A stretch of 64,000 nucleotides of DNA from Ditibartonella apihabitans (lineage in GTDB: Bacteria; Pseudomonadota; Alphaproteobacteria; Rhizobiales; Rhizobiaceae), in the NCBI RefSeq assembly GCF_002007485.1, contig NZ_CP015820.1:1798001-1862000 (forward strand), read 5' to 3'. The notes under the pieces are model-generated. The model was not told the origin of the DNA and did not search any database. It worked only from the letters and a program-made list of their open reading frames with translations. Made by a program: the position numbers and the translations under genes. Shown here one piece after another: positions 17,685 through 27,399 of the stretch; positions within the stretch are counted from its first letter, which is position 1; every line of letters begins with the position of its first letter.

Positions 17685-20519
17685 ATGGGGTTTGCTGCAC
17701 CTTTTCTCCTGTTTTTTCTGATTGCGCTACCGGCTATCTGGTGGCTTTTGCATGTCACGCCACCTGCTCCGACACGTGAAATTTTTCCGCCTTTGCGGCT
17801 TTTGTTGAAAATTGCCAATCATGAGGAAACGCCGAACCGGACACCATGGTGGTTGCTGCTTTTGCGCCTTCTTATGGTCGCACTGGTCATTTTCGCTTTG
17901 GCTGACCCAATTTGGCGGCCTGCCACAACCGTGTTGTCAGGCAATGCCCCCCTTGCTCTTGTCATTGATAACGGCTGGGCTTCGGTTCATGACTGGGATA
18001 AGCGGGTTGATATTGCGCTTGATCTCGTCAATCAGGCAGAAAAGGCAAAGAAAACAATCTATATTGCGGCAACAGCCGACAATGACAATCAGGACATCCG
18101 TGCATTAAACAGTAACGAGGCAGAAAAGCTCCTTCATACAATGCGCCCGCTTTCTTTGCCCACGCATCGCCGTTCTGTCATCAATAAACTGGCGGCTGCG
18201 CTGAAAGGCGAAAAAGCCGATATTGTCTATCTGTCCGACGGCTTGCAAATGGTCGAAGATGATGAAGCCTTCAGCCCGCTCATGAACCTCGCCGATCGCG
18301 ATATTCTGGTTTATGATCGCGATATATCCGATCTTGTTGGCATCACTTCAACCAAAAACGATAATGGTGCACTTGCCGTTGATCTTATCCGTGCCAAAGG
18401 AGACGGTGAAAAAATTCTGTCTCTGGGAGCCTATGACGGTGAGGGACGGATGATTGCGGAAACCGAAACACGTTTCGAAGACGGGGAAACGTCTACCGTA
18501 TCCGCTTTCAATTTACCCGTTGAAATGAAGAATGATATAGCGGCTGTCAAAGTAAACGGTCAACATGACGTTGCAGCCACATATCTTTCCGATGCAAGAA
18601 ATCATATTTATCGGGTGGGGTTGGTTTCGCCTTCTGCGCGCGAATTGGCTGAACCCCTGCTTTCCCCCTTCTATTATATTGAAAAGGCCCTTTATGGCCG
18701 GGCCGATGTTTTAACCACAAAAGGTCAATCATTCGAACAGGCAATCAAAACATTGATAAACTTCGGTCATCCTTCGACGATCATTCTGGATGATGTCGTC
18801 AATATGCCCGAGGTTTCACAGCAACAACTCAACCATTTTGTCGAACAGGGTGGTACGCTTATCCGCTTTGCCGGCCCCAATCTTGCCAGTAACGATAATG
18901 AAGACATACTTCTACCGGTTAAATTGCGTCATGGAGAACGTCAATTAGGCGGCGTCATGTCTTGGGCAACACCGCAAAAACTTGCGCCTTTACCGAAAAC
19001 AGGCATTTTTTCCGATCTTGCCTATCCGGAAGATGTCACTGTTTCACGGCAAATTCTTGCCGAGCCGAGCCCCGAACTTTTTGATCATACATGGTTAAGT
19101 CTTGCTGATGGCACACCGCTTGTCACTGCGCGGGCACGTGGTAAAGGCATGTTGGTCTTCATCCACACCTCGGCCGGTCCGACATGGTCAACCTTGCCGC
19201 TTTCCGGTTTTTTTGTCGAGATGATGCAAAAACTGGTTCAAACAGGAGAGCTCGCACAAAATGTACAATTCCTCTCCAAGGGCAAGGAAAATATTGTTCG
19301 CGAACCATGGCAGGTTATCGATAGTGATGGCTCTCTCGTTCCTGCTCCTTCGACAGTTGCACCACTCAGCTTGAATGACAAAACCGAAGCTCTTCCTTCG
19401 TTTAATCATCCACCCGGATTTTATGGCCAGAAAAATAATCTTTATGCGGTTAATCTCCTTGATAAAGAAGACAGTTTTTTACCTTTGAATAGCGAAATTT
19501 TTTCCGGTAAAGTTCATCTCATGGACTATTCGGGCGATGTTGAAAAGCATCTGGGCGGGCTTTTTCTGGCATTTGCCATCATGCTTTTTGCACTTGATAC
19601 ATTTATCACGCTTTATTCCGGCGGATTATTCGCCAGTCAAAAGCGGTTTTTCCGGAAAACCTCATTTTTAATGTTGGGCTTATGTTTTACCGGTGCCTTC
19701 ATCCTCGGGCAAATGGGCACACCAAACCCTACTTTTGCCGAAAAACTTTCGGCTAATGACGCTGCTATGGTGCAATCGGCGGGGAAAACCCGTTTGGCTT
19801 ATGTAATAACCGGCCTTGATGATATTGACGATACGAGCAAAAACGGGCTTGAAGCCTTGAGCCAATTTTTGCTGACCCGCACCACAATCGACCCCGGTCC
19901 AGTCGCCGGACTTGATCTTGAGCAAGATGAGCTTGCCTTTTATCCTTTGATCTATTGGCCGATCGACGCAAAATCGCCCATGCCTTCCAAAGCTGCGATT
20001 GACAAAATCAACGCTTATATGAATGAAGGCGGGACGGTTCTTTTCGACACCCATGACCAGATTGAAACGGGCATGGATTTGAATGGTAAAACCACGGCGA
20101 ATAACCAGCGCTTGCGCGATATTCTCTCCGGCCTCAATATTCCTGCACTCGAAGAGGTGCCGCCTGACCATGTGATTGCACGATCATTTTACATTATGCC
20201 CGATTTTCCCGGCCGTTACAGAGGCTCGCCCTTGTGGATTTTATCATCGGCTCTGGGCGGCAATGACAAGCGCCCGATCCATGCAGGCGATGGCGTAAGC
20301 TCTATTCTTATCACCGCCAACGACTTTGCCGGTGCCTGGGCACATGATGGCAAAGGCTCATGGAAATATCCCCTTGTTCCCGATGACGATATGCAACGGG
20401 TCTGGGCTTTTCGTGGTGGTCTCAATATTGTTATGTATGTTCTTACCGGAAATTACAAAGCCGATCAGGTCCATGTACCGGCACTTCTCGAACGTTTGGG
20501 GCAGGAGAAATCACGATGA
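17685..20519 (+). CDS. BatA-N-terminal / DUF4159 membrane protein
   Basis: A 944-residue protein. The N-terminus is BatA-like with two membrane helices (about 4-22 and 57-76) and FPPLRLLLKI between. A vWA-like domain follows, but its metal site is degenerate: the segment is VIDNGWAS where DxSxS is expected. A second pair of helices lies near FLAFAIMLFALDTFI and TSFLMLGLCFTGAFILG (about 630-690). After these, a DUF4159 domain (RLAYVITGLDDIDDTSKNGL to EGGTVLFDT) of GATase-like fold lies in the last 200 residues. It overlaps the next gene by ATGA. Likely the membrane scaffold of the MoxR system. Confidence 0.88.
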   Translation: MGFAAPFLLFFLIALPAIWWLLHVTPPAPTREIFPPLRLLLKIANHEETPNRTPWWLLLLRLLMVALVIFALADPIWRPATTVLSGNAPLALVIDNGWASVHDWDKRVDIALDLVNQAEKAKKTIYIAATADNDNQDIRALNSNEAEKLLHTMRPLSLPTHRRSVINKLAAALKGEKADIVYLSDGLQMVEDDEAFSPLMNLADRDILVYDRDISDLVGITSTKNDNGALAVDLIRAKGDGEKILSLGAYDGEGRMIAETETRFEDGETSTVSAFNLPVEMKNDIAAVKVNGQHDVAATYLSDARNHIYRVGLVSPSARELAEPLLSPFYYIEKALYGRADVLTTKGQSFEQAIKTLINFGHPSTIILDDVVNMPEVSQQQLNHFVEQGGTLIRFAGPNLASNDNEDILLPVKLRHGERQLGGVMSWATPQKLAPLPKTGIFSDLAYPEDVTVSRQILAEPSPELFDHTWLSLADGTPLVTARARGKGMLVFIHTSAGPTWSTLPLSGFFVEMMQKLVQTGELAQNVQFLSKGKENIVREPWQVIDSDGSLVPAPSTVAPLSLNDKTEALPSFNHPPGFYGQKNNLYAVNLLDKEDSFLPLNSEIFSGKVHLMDYSGDVEKHLGGLFLAFAIMLFALDTFITLYSGGLFASQKRFFRKTSFLMLGLCFTGAFILGQMGTPNPTFAEKLSANDAAMVQSAGKTRLAYVITGLDDIDDTSKNGLEALSQFLLTRTTIDPGPVAGLDLEQDELAFYPLIYWPIDAKSPMPSKAAIDKINAYMNEGGTVLFDTHDQIETGMDLNGKTTANNQRLRDILSGLNIPALEEVPPDHVIARSFYIMPDFPGRYRGSPLWILSSALGGNDKRPIHAGDGVSSILITANDFAGAWAHDGKGSWKYPLVPDDDMQRVWAFRGGLNIVMYVLTGNYKADQVHVPALLERLGQEKSR

Positions 20520-22642
20520 AGCAGTCTCTTGCATTCGAACCTCTTCTTTCATGGCCAATCAGTCTTACTTTAATCGGCCTTGCATTTTTGTTGGTTGCTG
20601 CCGCACTTATTCTGCGTAAAAGAGGTGCGGCTTTACGGGCTTGTGCTTTGGCAGCCCTGTCACTTGCCCTTCTCAACCCTGTTATGATCGAGGAACAAAC
20701 AGAGCCGCTAAAAAGCGTTGTCGGTATTGTTTTAGACAAAAGCCAGAGCCAGAATTTCGGCACCCGTTCAAAAGACAGTCAGGATGCGATAGCCGCATTA
20801 AAAACCGAGCTTTCCAAACATCCCGAATTCGAACCCCGTTTCATCAATGCAGAAGCTATATCCAATTCGAATAATGGCAGCGAAACAAAATTATTCACTC
20901 CTTTGAATGAAGCCATTTCCGATGTTCCGCCTGCCCGTTATGCAGGCACAATTCTGGTGACAGACGGTCAGGTTCATGATGTCGATCTGGCCTCTTCCAA
21001 TACAGCCGGCGAAAAACCGGTCAATACATTGCTGACCGGTGAACCAGACGAATATGACCGTCAAATAAAATTTGTTGATCCGCCACGTTTCGGAATTACC
21101 AACAAGCCTTTTAAAATAAGGTTTGAAATAGCTGACAAAGGCAAAGTACCCGCTTCTGCCGATAAAGCGCTTGTCGAGCTCAAGGTCAACGGTAATGTTG
21201 TCTATCATGAGAGCGAAGAGACAAATCGGGAAATCGAAACGGAAATCACTCTTCCCCATGCGGGCAAAAACATTATCGAAGTGACAACCTCTCCTCTTGA
21301 TGGGGAGTTGACCACGGTCAATAACACTGCCGTCACCATTATCGAGGGTATACGTGAAAATTTGCGCGTTCTCCTTGTTTCAGGCGAACCGCACAACGGG
21401 GAACGGACGTGGCGTGACCTTTTGAAAAGCGATCCCGGTATCGACCTTGTCCACTTTACAATTCTTCGCCCTCCCGAGAAAGCCGACAATACACCGCTCA
21501 GCCAGCTTTCACTGATTGTCTTTCCGACGACCGATCTTTTCGTCAACAAGATTAACGACTTTGATCTCGTCATTTTCGATCGCTATCAGCACTATAATGT
21601 ATTGCCATTGATCTATTACGACTATGTAGCGCAATATGTGAAGAATGGTGGTGCATTATTGATGGCAACGGGGCCTGAATTTGCTGGTGAAAATACACTT
21701 GCTGAAACACCGCTCATAAGTGTTTTACCGGCTTTGCCAAGTGGCGAGGTCATTGAAAAACCGTTCACTCCGTCAATTACCAAAGCCGGAATGCGCCACC
21801 CTGTGACCCGTGGGTTGACCCATGTGACGGAAAAAGATGAAGAAAATACAAAGCGGGAAACGGTAGAGGGAAATTGGGGAAAATGGCTCCGTCAGATAGC
21901 CGTTCAGGATACCTCGAATAGCACTGTCGTCATGAATGGCGCTGATAACCGCCCACTTATGTTGTTATCCCATATGGATAAAGGCCGCGTTGGTATGTTG
22001 CTTTCTGACGAAGGCTGGCTATGGGCGCGCGGTTTTGAAGGTGGTGGCCCCTATGCGGCTCTCTATCGCCGCATGGCCCATTGGCTCATGAAAGAACCGG
22101 AGCTTGAAGAAGAAGCGTTGACAGCCTCCGGTGAAGGTAATCGTCTTACCATTCGCCGCCAGACCATGGCTGATCAACCCGACATTGCCACTGTTCATTT
22201 TCCGTCAGGGAAAACAAGCGATGTCACTTTGCAAAAACAAGAACCGGGTGTCTTTGAAGTGAGTCTCGATACCGACGAAATCGGCCTTTTTAAAGTAACG
22301 AACGGGGATAAGGAAGCTCTCACACATATCGGCCCCATCAATTCGCCCGAATATGCCGAATTGATTTCGACAGATGAAAAACTTCGCCCGCTTGCCAATA
22401 AAACAGGCGGAGCAATTATCCGCTTGCATCAAAAGCAGGGTGATAAAATCGAACTTCCCTCAATCGACGTTCAAAAAGGGCAAAACAGTGATGCCGTTAA
22501 AAACCGGAACCACATTGTCCTTAACGAAGCTACTGAAACAAGACTGGTCAACACATTTGCCCTTCCTCTTTTCAATGGTGTTCTGGCCCTTGTCGTTTCA
22601 CTCTTTCTACTCGCGAGCCTTTGGTATAGAGAAGGTCGTTAA
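20516..22642 (+). CDS. Large membrane protein with vWA-like and glutamine-amidotransferase-like domains
   Basis: A 708-residue protein with two N-terminal helices (about 15-55), a long periplasmic or cytoplasmic body, and one helix at the extreme C-terminus (FNGVLALVVSLFLLASLWY). A vWA-type metal site looks intact here: VLDKSQSQ (DxSxS), later LVTDGQVHD. A GATase-I-like domain lies around LVIFDRYQHYN and GGALLMATGPEFAG. Its ATG overlaps the stop of the preceding gene. The family is widespread in Rhizobiales next to the DUF4159 protein. Function unknown; the intact metal site contrasts with the degenerate one in its neighbour. Confidence 0.85.
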   Translation: MKQSLAFEPLLSWPISLTLIGLAFLLVAAALILRKRGAALRACALAALSLALLNPVMIEEQTEPLKSVVGIVLDKSQSQNFGTRSKDSQDAIAALKTELSKHPEFEPRFINAEAISNSNNGSETKLFTPLNEAISDVPPARYAGTILVTDGQVHDVDLASSNTAGEKPVNTLLTGEPDEYDRQIKFVDPPRFGITNKPFKIRFEIADKGKVPASADKALVELKVNGNVVYHESEETNREIETEITLPHAGKNIIEVTTSPLDGELTTVNNTAVTIIEGIRENLRVLLVSGEPHNGERTWRDLLKSDPGIDLVHFTILRPPEKADNTPLSQLSLIVFPTTDLFVNKINDFDLVIFDRYQHYNVLPLIYYDYVAQYVKNGGALLMATGPEFAGENTLAETPLISVLPALPSGEVIEKPFTPSITKAGMRHPVTRGLTHVTEKDEENTKRETVEGNWGKWLRQIAVQDTSNSTVVMNGADNRPLMLLSHMDKGRVGMLLSDEGWLWARGFEGGGPYAALYRRMAHWLMKEPELEEEALTASGEGNRLTIRRQTMADQPDIATVHFPSGKTSDVTLQKQEPGVFEVSLDTDEIGLFKVTNGDKEALTHIGPINSPEYAELISTDEKLRPLANKTGGAIIRLHQKQGDKIELPSIDVQKGQNSDAVKNRNHIVLNEATETRLVNTFALPLFNGVLALVVSLFLLASLWYREGR

Positions 22643-23729
22643 ATTAAAAAACGACCTTCCGTGACTTGCCTTATGATAAGTTTTTAAACATCATGAGCTT
22701 GCTCGACGATTGATAAATATCAATCGTATTGTTTATAAATATTGCCTGATTGTTCGATCAATTTGTTTACGATACCGATTTTCTGTAACTCTGCCCAATC
22801 CGGTAAAGTGAAAACGATTGCAGTTTCTTGATAAAATTTGAAAACCGCAAAATCACGGCAAAGGTGTTCCGAAGAAAAAGTCCGGCCTTATAACAGGAAA
22901 ACAGAGCGACCAGAATGTTCCTCGCCAATAGACCACAATAGGTCCCGATAGCTCCTAATGGCGCACTCGCCCCCGTATAAAAGAAATTTTTAAACTGTAT
23001 TTTTTCTTTGCTTGTTTCAGACGCTTTGCTGCGCCGGAGGCAAAAACTCGACAGAAGTCCCTAGTGATAGAATTTTGACAACAGCACTTCAAAGGCATTC
23101 ATTAAAAATTGTCTTCAAACCTGCATTGGTGCATTCAATCATATCGGCAATCATAATTTGTCCGATATAAAGTGCCTTTCCAATATAAAAGGATTGAAAT
23201 TCCGGTACCAGCCCGCCTCTCTTCAACCATAAAGAAATACGATAGGCATATAAAAAGCCGACATACGAAATTCGGTTGGAACCAGTTTTTTAGTACCTGC
23301 CTTTCTTTATCTCACGCAAAATGAATGAAAGCAGCAATGATCTTGGCGCCATAAGGCCGGTTTTTACCAATTCTTTCTTTTTACCAATTCTTTCTATGTT
23401 TTAAACCTTTCATTGCTTGGAACACCCGTTCGAACGGCAACTATTGATCAAAAAGCTTCCCGTATTTCCCAGTTTTATGTTTCCTGCTTTCGAACCGGCA
23501 TAGAACGCGTGTCTCACGCTCGCGATTTTTTGGTAACCGCTTCGGGCTTTTTCGCAAGTGTTGTCATAAGGTTGGCCGAACAGCAGGACTACGAGAAATC
23601 GTATATCCTTGTTTGACAAGCTCACTGTTTGGATAAGCTCACTGTAATCGGCTTCGTTCCCACTGAAAATATTCAAGCAAAAAACAACGGGGTGCCGAAC
23701 CATTCCACCCCGATTTTTCAAACATAAAA
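22643..23729. other. Long non-coding gap after the MoxR operon
   Basis: About 1.09 kb between convergent genes with no credible ORF. GAAGGTCGTT (22631-22640) pairs with AACGACCTTC (22650-22659) across the operon's stop codon, a strong stem without a U-tract. An FNR-type palindrome lies at 22710-22723. Confidence 0.5.
22710..22723. promoter_or_regulatory. Perfect FNR/FixK-type box without an obvious target gene
   Basis: TTGAT-AAAT-ATCAA matches the FNR/FixK consensus exactly, and the symmetry extends to 8-bp arms (CGATTGAT / ATCAATCG). No ORF starts near it on either strand. Confidence 0.4.
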
Positions 23730-24311
23730 TCAAGCTTGCCTTTTGGACTGGTTTTTGTTGAGAACAAGACCTGTCGCTTCGTCCATTGCTCCCTCGGACA
23801 GTTCCAATGCCAAGAGCCGTTCCGGATTAACCGGCGCCGGCATTATTATTTTCCCGTAAGCTACTTTAAAAAATCCGAAACGGCGATAATAAGGTTCATC
23901 TCCGACGAGGAGAATGAAGGGAACATGCTTTTCTTTAGCCTGCTCTATTGCGTGCCGCATTAACAAGCTTCCAAGTCCAAGACTTTTTGTCTTGGGCGAT
24001 ACAACAATCGGCCCGAGGAGATAGCCATTGGCATTGCCCACGACAATCGGCGTCATGCGGACTGTACCGACAAGATCGCCACCCAATAAAAGAACAAAAG
24101 AAAGACTTTTGTCGTGGCCGCCTTTTTCGCGAATAAGATGAGCGGCACGCGTAAAACGGGCGGGACCAAAAGCCTCTCTGTTCAACTCTTCGATGAATTT
24201 TTCATGTTCCGATGTCTCTGCCATTATGGTGACATCGCTTTTCGACAATTCAGGAGCTTTTGCGTCGTCAGAATGAGACAACAATTCTTTTGCAGCAGAA
24301 TTTTTTTCCAT
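23730..24311 (-). CDS. GNAT-family N-acetyltransferase (YhbS-like)
   Basis: A 193-residue GNAT enzyme. Acetyl-CoA binding motif A is seen as YLLGPIVVSPKTKSLGLGSL followed by LMRHAIEQA, and motif B as LLVGDEPYYRRFGF, which is the YhbS/COG3153 pattern. Substrate is unknown. The ATG at 24311 gives the family length; an upstream alternative start at 24365 would add a hydrophobic stretch of 18 residues (FLTVDFVCLIFLSGH) not expected in this cytosolic family. About 35 residues precede the conserved domain. It is monocistronic and divergent from ompW. Confidence 0.87.
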   Translation of the reverse strand: MEKNSAAKELLSHSDDAKAPELSKSDVTIMAETSEHEKFIEELNREAFGPARFTRAAHLIREKGGHDKSLSFVLLLGGDLVGTVRMTPIVVGNANGYLLGPIVVSPKTKSLGLGSLLMRHAIEQAKEKHVPFILLVGDEPYYRRFGFFKVAYGKIIMPAPVNPERLLALELSEGAMDEATGLVLNKNQSKRQA

Positions 24312-24919
24312 GAGATGACCCGAAAGAAAAATAAGACAAACAAAATCAACGGTTAAAAATACCAAAACTCCGGCAGTTCATCGTCGTTGATTTGCATAAC
24401 ACATGTTTGTCTACTTTTCCGATGGGCATTCTTATGAATGGCTGTGAATGGCGCTTCTCTTGACCCGAGCTTTCGAGCCTCTGGCCATTGTCAAAAAAGT
24501 TCGAAATAATCTTCGATCCCTTTTCAACATTGAAATAGTTAGCGAGAAAAAAACATGAAATCAATCACATTTATCAGCATCTATATTTCAGATTGACAGT
24601 TTTGTCGCTTATAGAAAATTCCAACCGGCAATTTTATCAGGAATAAATCGAGATATTTGATTGTAACAATAACAAAATTGCCGCGAAATGATTCGATCTT
24701 AGTTAAAGATGAGTTAATATTTCTGGTTGGATTCATTGATATTTTTCCACAGCCCCGAATTTTTGTTGCAATTATGATACAGTTGCACCTCAAACAAGGC
24801 GATAAAGGGGCAAAAAGGCGATTGTTTGATTCAAATCAATGGATATTTCCGCTTAAATAGGTTTGAACAAATACAAATTACAGTTGTGAAACATGCACCG
24901 CTTTTTAGGAGACATAGAT
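24312..24919. other. Divergent promoter region, GNAT gene and ompW
   Basis: About 600 AT-rich bases holding the start regions of two divergent genes, with an FNR-type box near ompW. No ORF is credible here. Confidence 0.5.
24826..24839 (+). promoter_or_regulatory. FNR/FixK-type box upstream of ompW
   Basis: TTGATTCAAATCAA is an exact TTGAT-N4-ATCAA match, centred about 87 bases before the ompW ATG. ATACAAAT near 24871 could be the -10, placing the box close to the -41.5 class II activator position or somewhat further. In E. coli ompW is known to be under FNR control, so the target makes sense. Confidence 0.55.
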
Positions 24920-25639
24920 ATGAAGAAATTGATCGGTAGCAGTATCGTTGCCATCGCAGCAGCACTCAGCTTCTCAGGTTCAGCTTCGGCTGCCGATGTT
25001 CAGAGTGCAAAGCCTGTTGTTCAGGAAGCCCAGAGCCCTTGGCAGATCCGCGTTCGCGCTCTCGGCGTTGTACCGCGTGACAAAGGCCATGTTAACCAGA
25101 TCCATGGTTCTGACCTTGACTTCTCGAGCACAGTCATTCCTGAACTCGATATCACCTACTACTTCACCAACAACATCGCTGCCGAATTGATTTTGGGTAC
25201 AACCTATTCGTCAATTGACGGTCAGGGTACATTGCACGCAGCAGGTGCTGGCAAGCTTGGTAAAACATGGATTTTGCCTCCGACCCTTACTCTTCAATAC
25301 CACTTCACCAATTTCGGCGCATTCAAGCCATATATCGGTGGTGGTGTTAACTACACAATCTTCTACAACGAAGATGCTGACCACAATTCAGCCGGCGTTG
25401 GTTTGAAAGACCTCGACATCGACAACACATGGGGCGGCGCTCTCCAAGTTGGTTTCGACTACATGCTTGACCAACACTGGGGCTTCAACTTTGATGTCAA
25501 GAAACTTTACCTCCGTCCGGATTTCGACGGCAAGTTGAATGCGGCTACAGCCGGTGCTTTGAAAATGGATGAACACATCAGCGGTAAAGCAAAGCTTGAT
25601 CCTTGGCTGATCGGCGCTGGTGTAACCTATCGCTTCTAA
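24920..25639 (+). CDS. ompW: OmpW-family outer membrane protein
   Basis: A 239-residue precursor with a Sec signal peptide (MKKLIGSSIVAIAAALSF, cleavage after ASA near residue 25) and an eight-strand OmpW barrel: WQIRVRALGVVPRD, PELDITYYFTNNIAAELILG, LPPTLTLQYHF, FKPYIGGGVNYTIFYNED, and a final aromatic strand LDPWLIGAGVTYRF ending in Phe, as outer membrane proteins do. AGGAG lies 9 bases before ATG 24920; an in-frame start at 24893 would bury the signal. OmpW pores pass small hydrophobic molecules and respond to oxygen in other bacteria. Preceded by an FNR-type box and followed by a terminator. Confidence 0.95.
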   Translation: MKKLIGSSIVAIAAALSFSGSASAADVQSAKPVVQEAQSPWQIRVRALGVVPRDKGHVNQIHGSDLDFSSTVIPELDITYYFTNNIAAELILGTTYSSIDGQGTLHAAGAGKLGKTWILPPTLTLQYHFTNFGAFKPYIGGGVNYTIFYNEDADHNSAGVGLKDLDIDNTWGGALQVGFDYMLDQHWGFNFDVKKLYLRPDFDGKLNAATAGALKMDEHISGKAKLDPWLIGAGVTYRF

Positions 25640-25691
25640 CAAAGGCGGGGGCTTGATAAAGTAAATTGAGGGGGCTTGGTTTACTTTTCAC

Positions 25692-25723
25692 AAAAAAGGA
25701 CGCTATTGAGCGTCCTTTTTTTG
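25692..25723 (+). terminator. ompW terminator
   Basis: GGACGCT (25698-25704) pairs with AGCGTCC (25709-25715) over a four-base loop, with A-tract before and T-tract after. Confidence 0.9.
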
Positions 25724-25740
25724 TGCCTGCTTTATTTTTG

Positions 25741-25848
25741 ATCACGCTTTCCGAAAAATCGACCTCTGTGACGAAACCGATCGCTGTGGAACAATCAACC
25801 TCAGTGGCGAAATCGACCTCCGTGGAGAAATCGTTCTCTTCTGCGAAA
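25741..25848 (+). repeat. Six imperfect 18-bp tandem repeats
   Basis: Units of 18 bases with core TCGACCTCNGTGGNGAAA begin at 25741 (most diverged), 25759, 25777, 25795, 25813 and 25831. The array lies just past the ompW terminator. One frame reads as a Ser/Thr/Lys-rich peptide, but there is no supported start, so it is probably non-coding. Confidence 0.8.
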
Positions 25849-27399
25849 TCGGCGACAATTTCCGACTAACTTTTCTCTTAAACGTTACAAAAAAGCTGCT
25901 TTGCCAAAGGGAGACGTTTTATTTGCAAGCTTTGGCAAGCTTCACTTTGTTCGATAAAATTTCTCGTTAAAAATCTCATTATCTGTTTTCCTCAAATCGG
26001 AAAATCAGAATGGCTGATATTTCATGGAGGGCGTTTAGAACAGCTTTCACTGAAAACTATTTCCTCCGTCAACAAACAATCTCCGCTTAATTGCCCTCCC
26101 CCTGAAGACACAGCAATTACGCTTCCGGTTAAATAGAATAAGTACATTTTTCTTGGGAAAGAATTCAATTTTTCCGTAAAAAATGTGCAACCGGCTATTT
26201 CCTGAATGCGTTATTTTTTAAAAAATGCCGGTTATTTAATAGAACTGTTCGCTCTATTGCCGATGTCATGCTCTTCCCCAAATAATTTATGCGTTTTTCC
26301 GGGAAACAAGTTTGTCCATTCATCAACAAGCTGATGAATTTTGTTGATACTGCTTTTTATTGGCTGGTTTTTAATGAGCTGGATTTTTTTATAAGCAGAC
26401 TTTTTTAATAGGCTGGCTTTTTTATACGTTGCTTTTTATCAGGCTTGCTCTTTCGCTAGCATATCCTATTATCGTCGTTCATTCTCATCTCTTCTGCCAA
26501 ATCAATAATGCATTTATTTACACAAATGTATTTTAACCTCATCTTTCCGGTTATCGCATCAATTTGGCCTTCAAGGAAGTTGATCATGCTCCGGTTCAAA
26601 AATTCAAATGAAAACGCACAATATTGCAATGCATTATCAAAGCCTAAAGGGCATTTTTAATCTTTTGAAGGACGGTATCCATTTTAACAGTGAATATCTA
26701 TTGACGTGGAGTTAAATCGCCGCGCCATTAAACACGACGATAAAATGAACCGTCTTTCGCCAAAAAATTCAGTGACCAAAACCTGAACCGGCCACAGCCT
26801 TTATAAAACAAGTCTATTTTCGATAAAATTTTTTGTCTGCAAAACCGGATGTCTTTCGCCATGCCGGTTTTTCGACATGATTATGAAAATTGATATAATT
26901 GTTTACAAAACCTTCGAGGCTCTTTCAAAAGTGTTGAAAGTTTCCCCATTCCCACTGCCGCCGTTAAGTTCAAAAACCGGTTGTTTCAAAAATAAAATCC
27001 GGTTCAATTTCGTTTGTTCTCCTCTTTTGAAAGGCAATGGGACTGGCTCGCTTAGCTTTCCGGAAAAGCGCTTATGGTTTCGAACACAGAAAGTCGAGAG
27101 CTTAAAAAAGTTCAGGGCTTTAAGGTTTCATCAATCGCATTGAAACTGGTTTCCCCATTTTTATTGCCGCCCGATATGTTCAAAAACCGGTTGTTTTTAA
27201 AAAAGCAACTCCCGTTGCAGTTTGATATTTTTTATCTTTCAAGGATTTCAGATCAATAATTGTCTCTTTTTGCTGCTATTTATAGCTTTACAAGCTATTC
27301 CCCACGTTTATTTGCCATCTTTGTCTTTATAATCTTTTCTTTCCGGACCGTTGTTGTTTTTTTGTTGCCTATTTTTATTGTCTCGCTATGTTCAGTGGA
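25849..27399. other. Long non-coding gap with decayed repeats
   Basis: About 1.55 kb without a credible gene. 26350-26460 holds a run of diverged units of about 18-22 bases built on GGCTGGNTTTTTNA. 26937-27200 contains two copies of a segment 209 bases apart (TTTCCCCATT...TGCCGCC...GTTCAAAAACCGGTTGTTT at 26941 and 27150). Confidence 0.55.
26941..27200 (+). repeat. Direct repeat, 209-base spacing
   Basis: TTTCCCCATT, TGCCGCC and GTTCAAAAACCGGTTGTTT recur in the same order from 26941 and from 27150. The sequence between the copies is only weakly similar, so this may be the remains of a longer tandem duplication. Confidence 0.65.

Noticed and set aside
23443..23452. TTGATCAA as another FNR site
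   Set aside because: It lacks the four-base spacer between half-sites and is just a short palindrome expected by chance.
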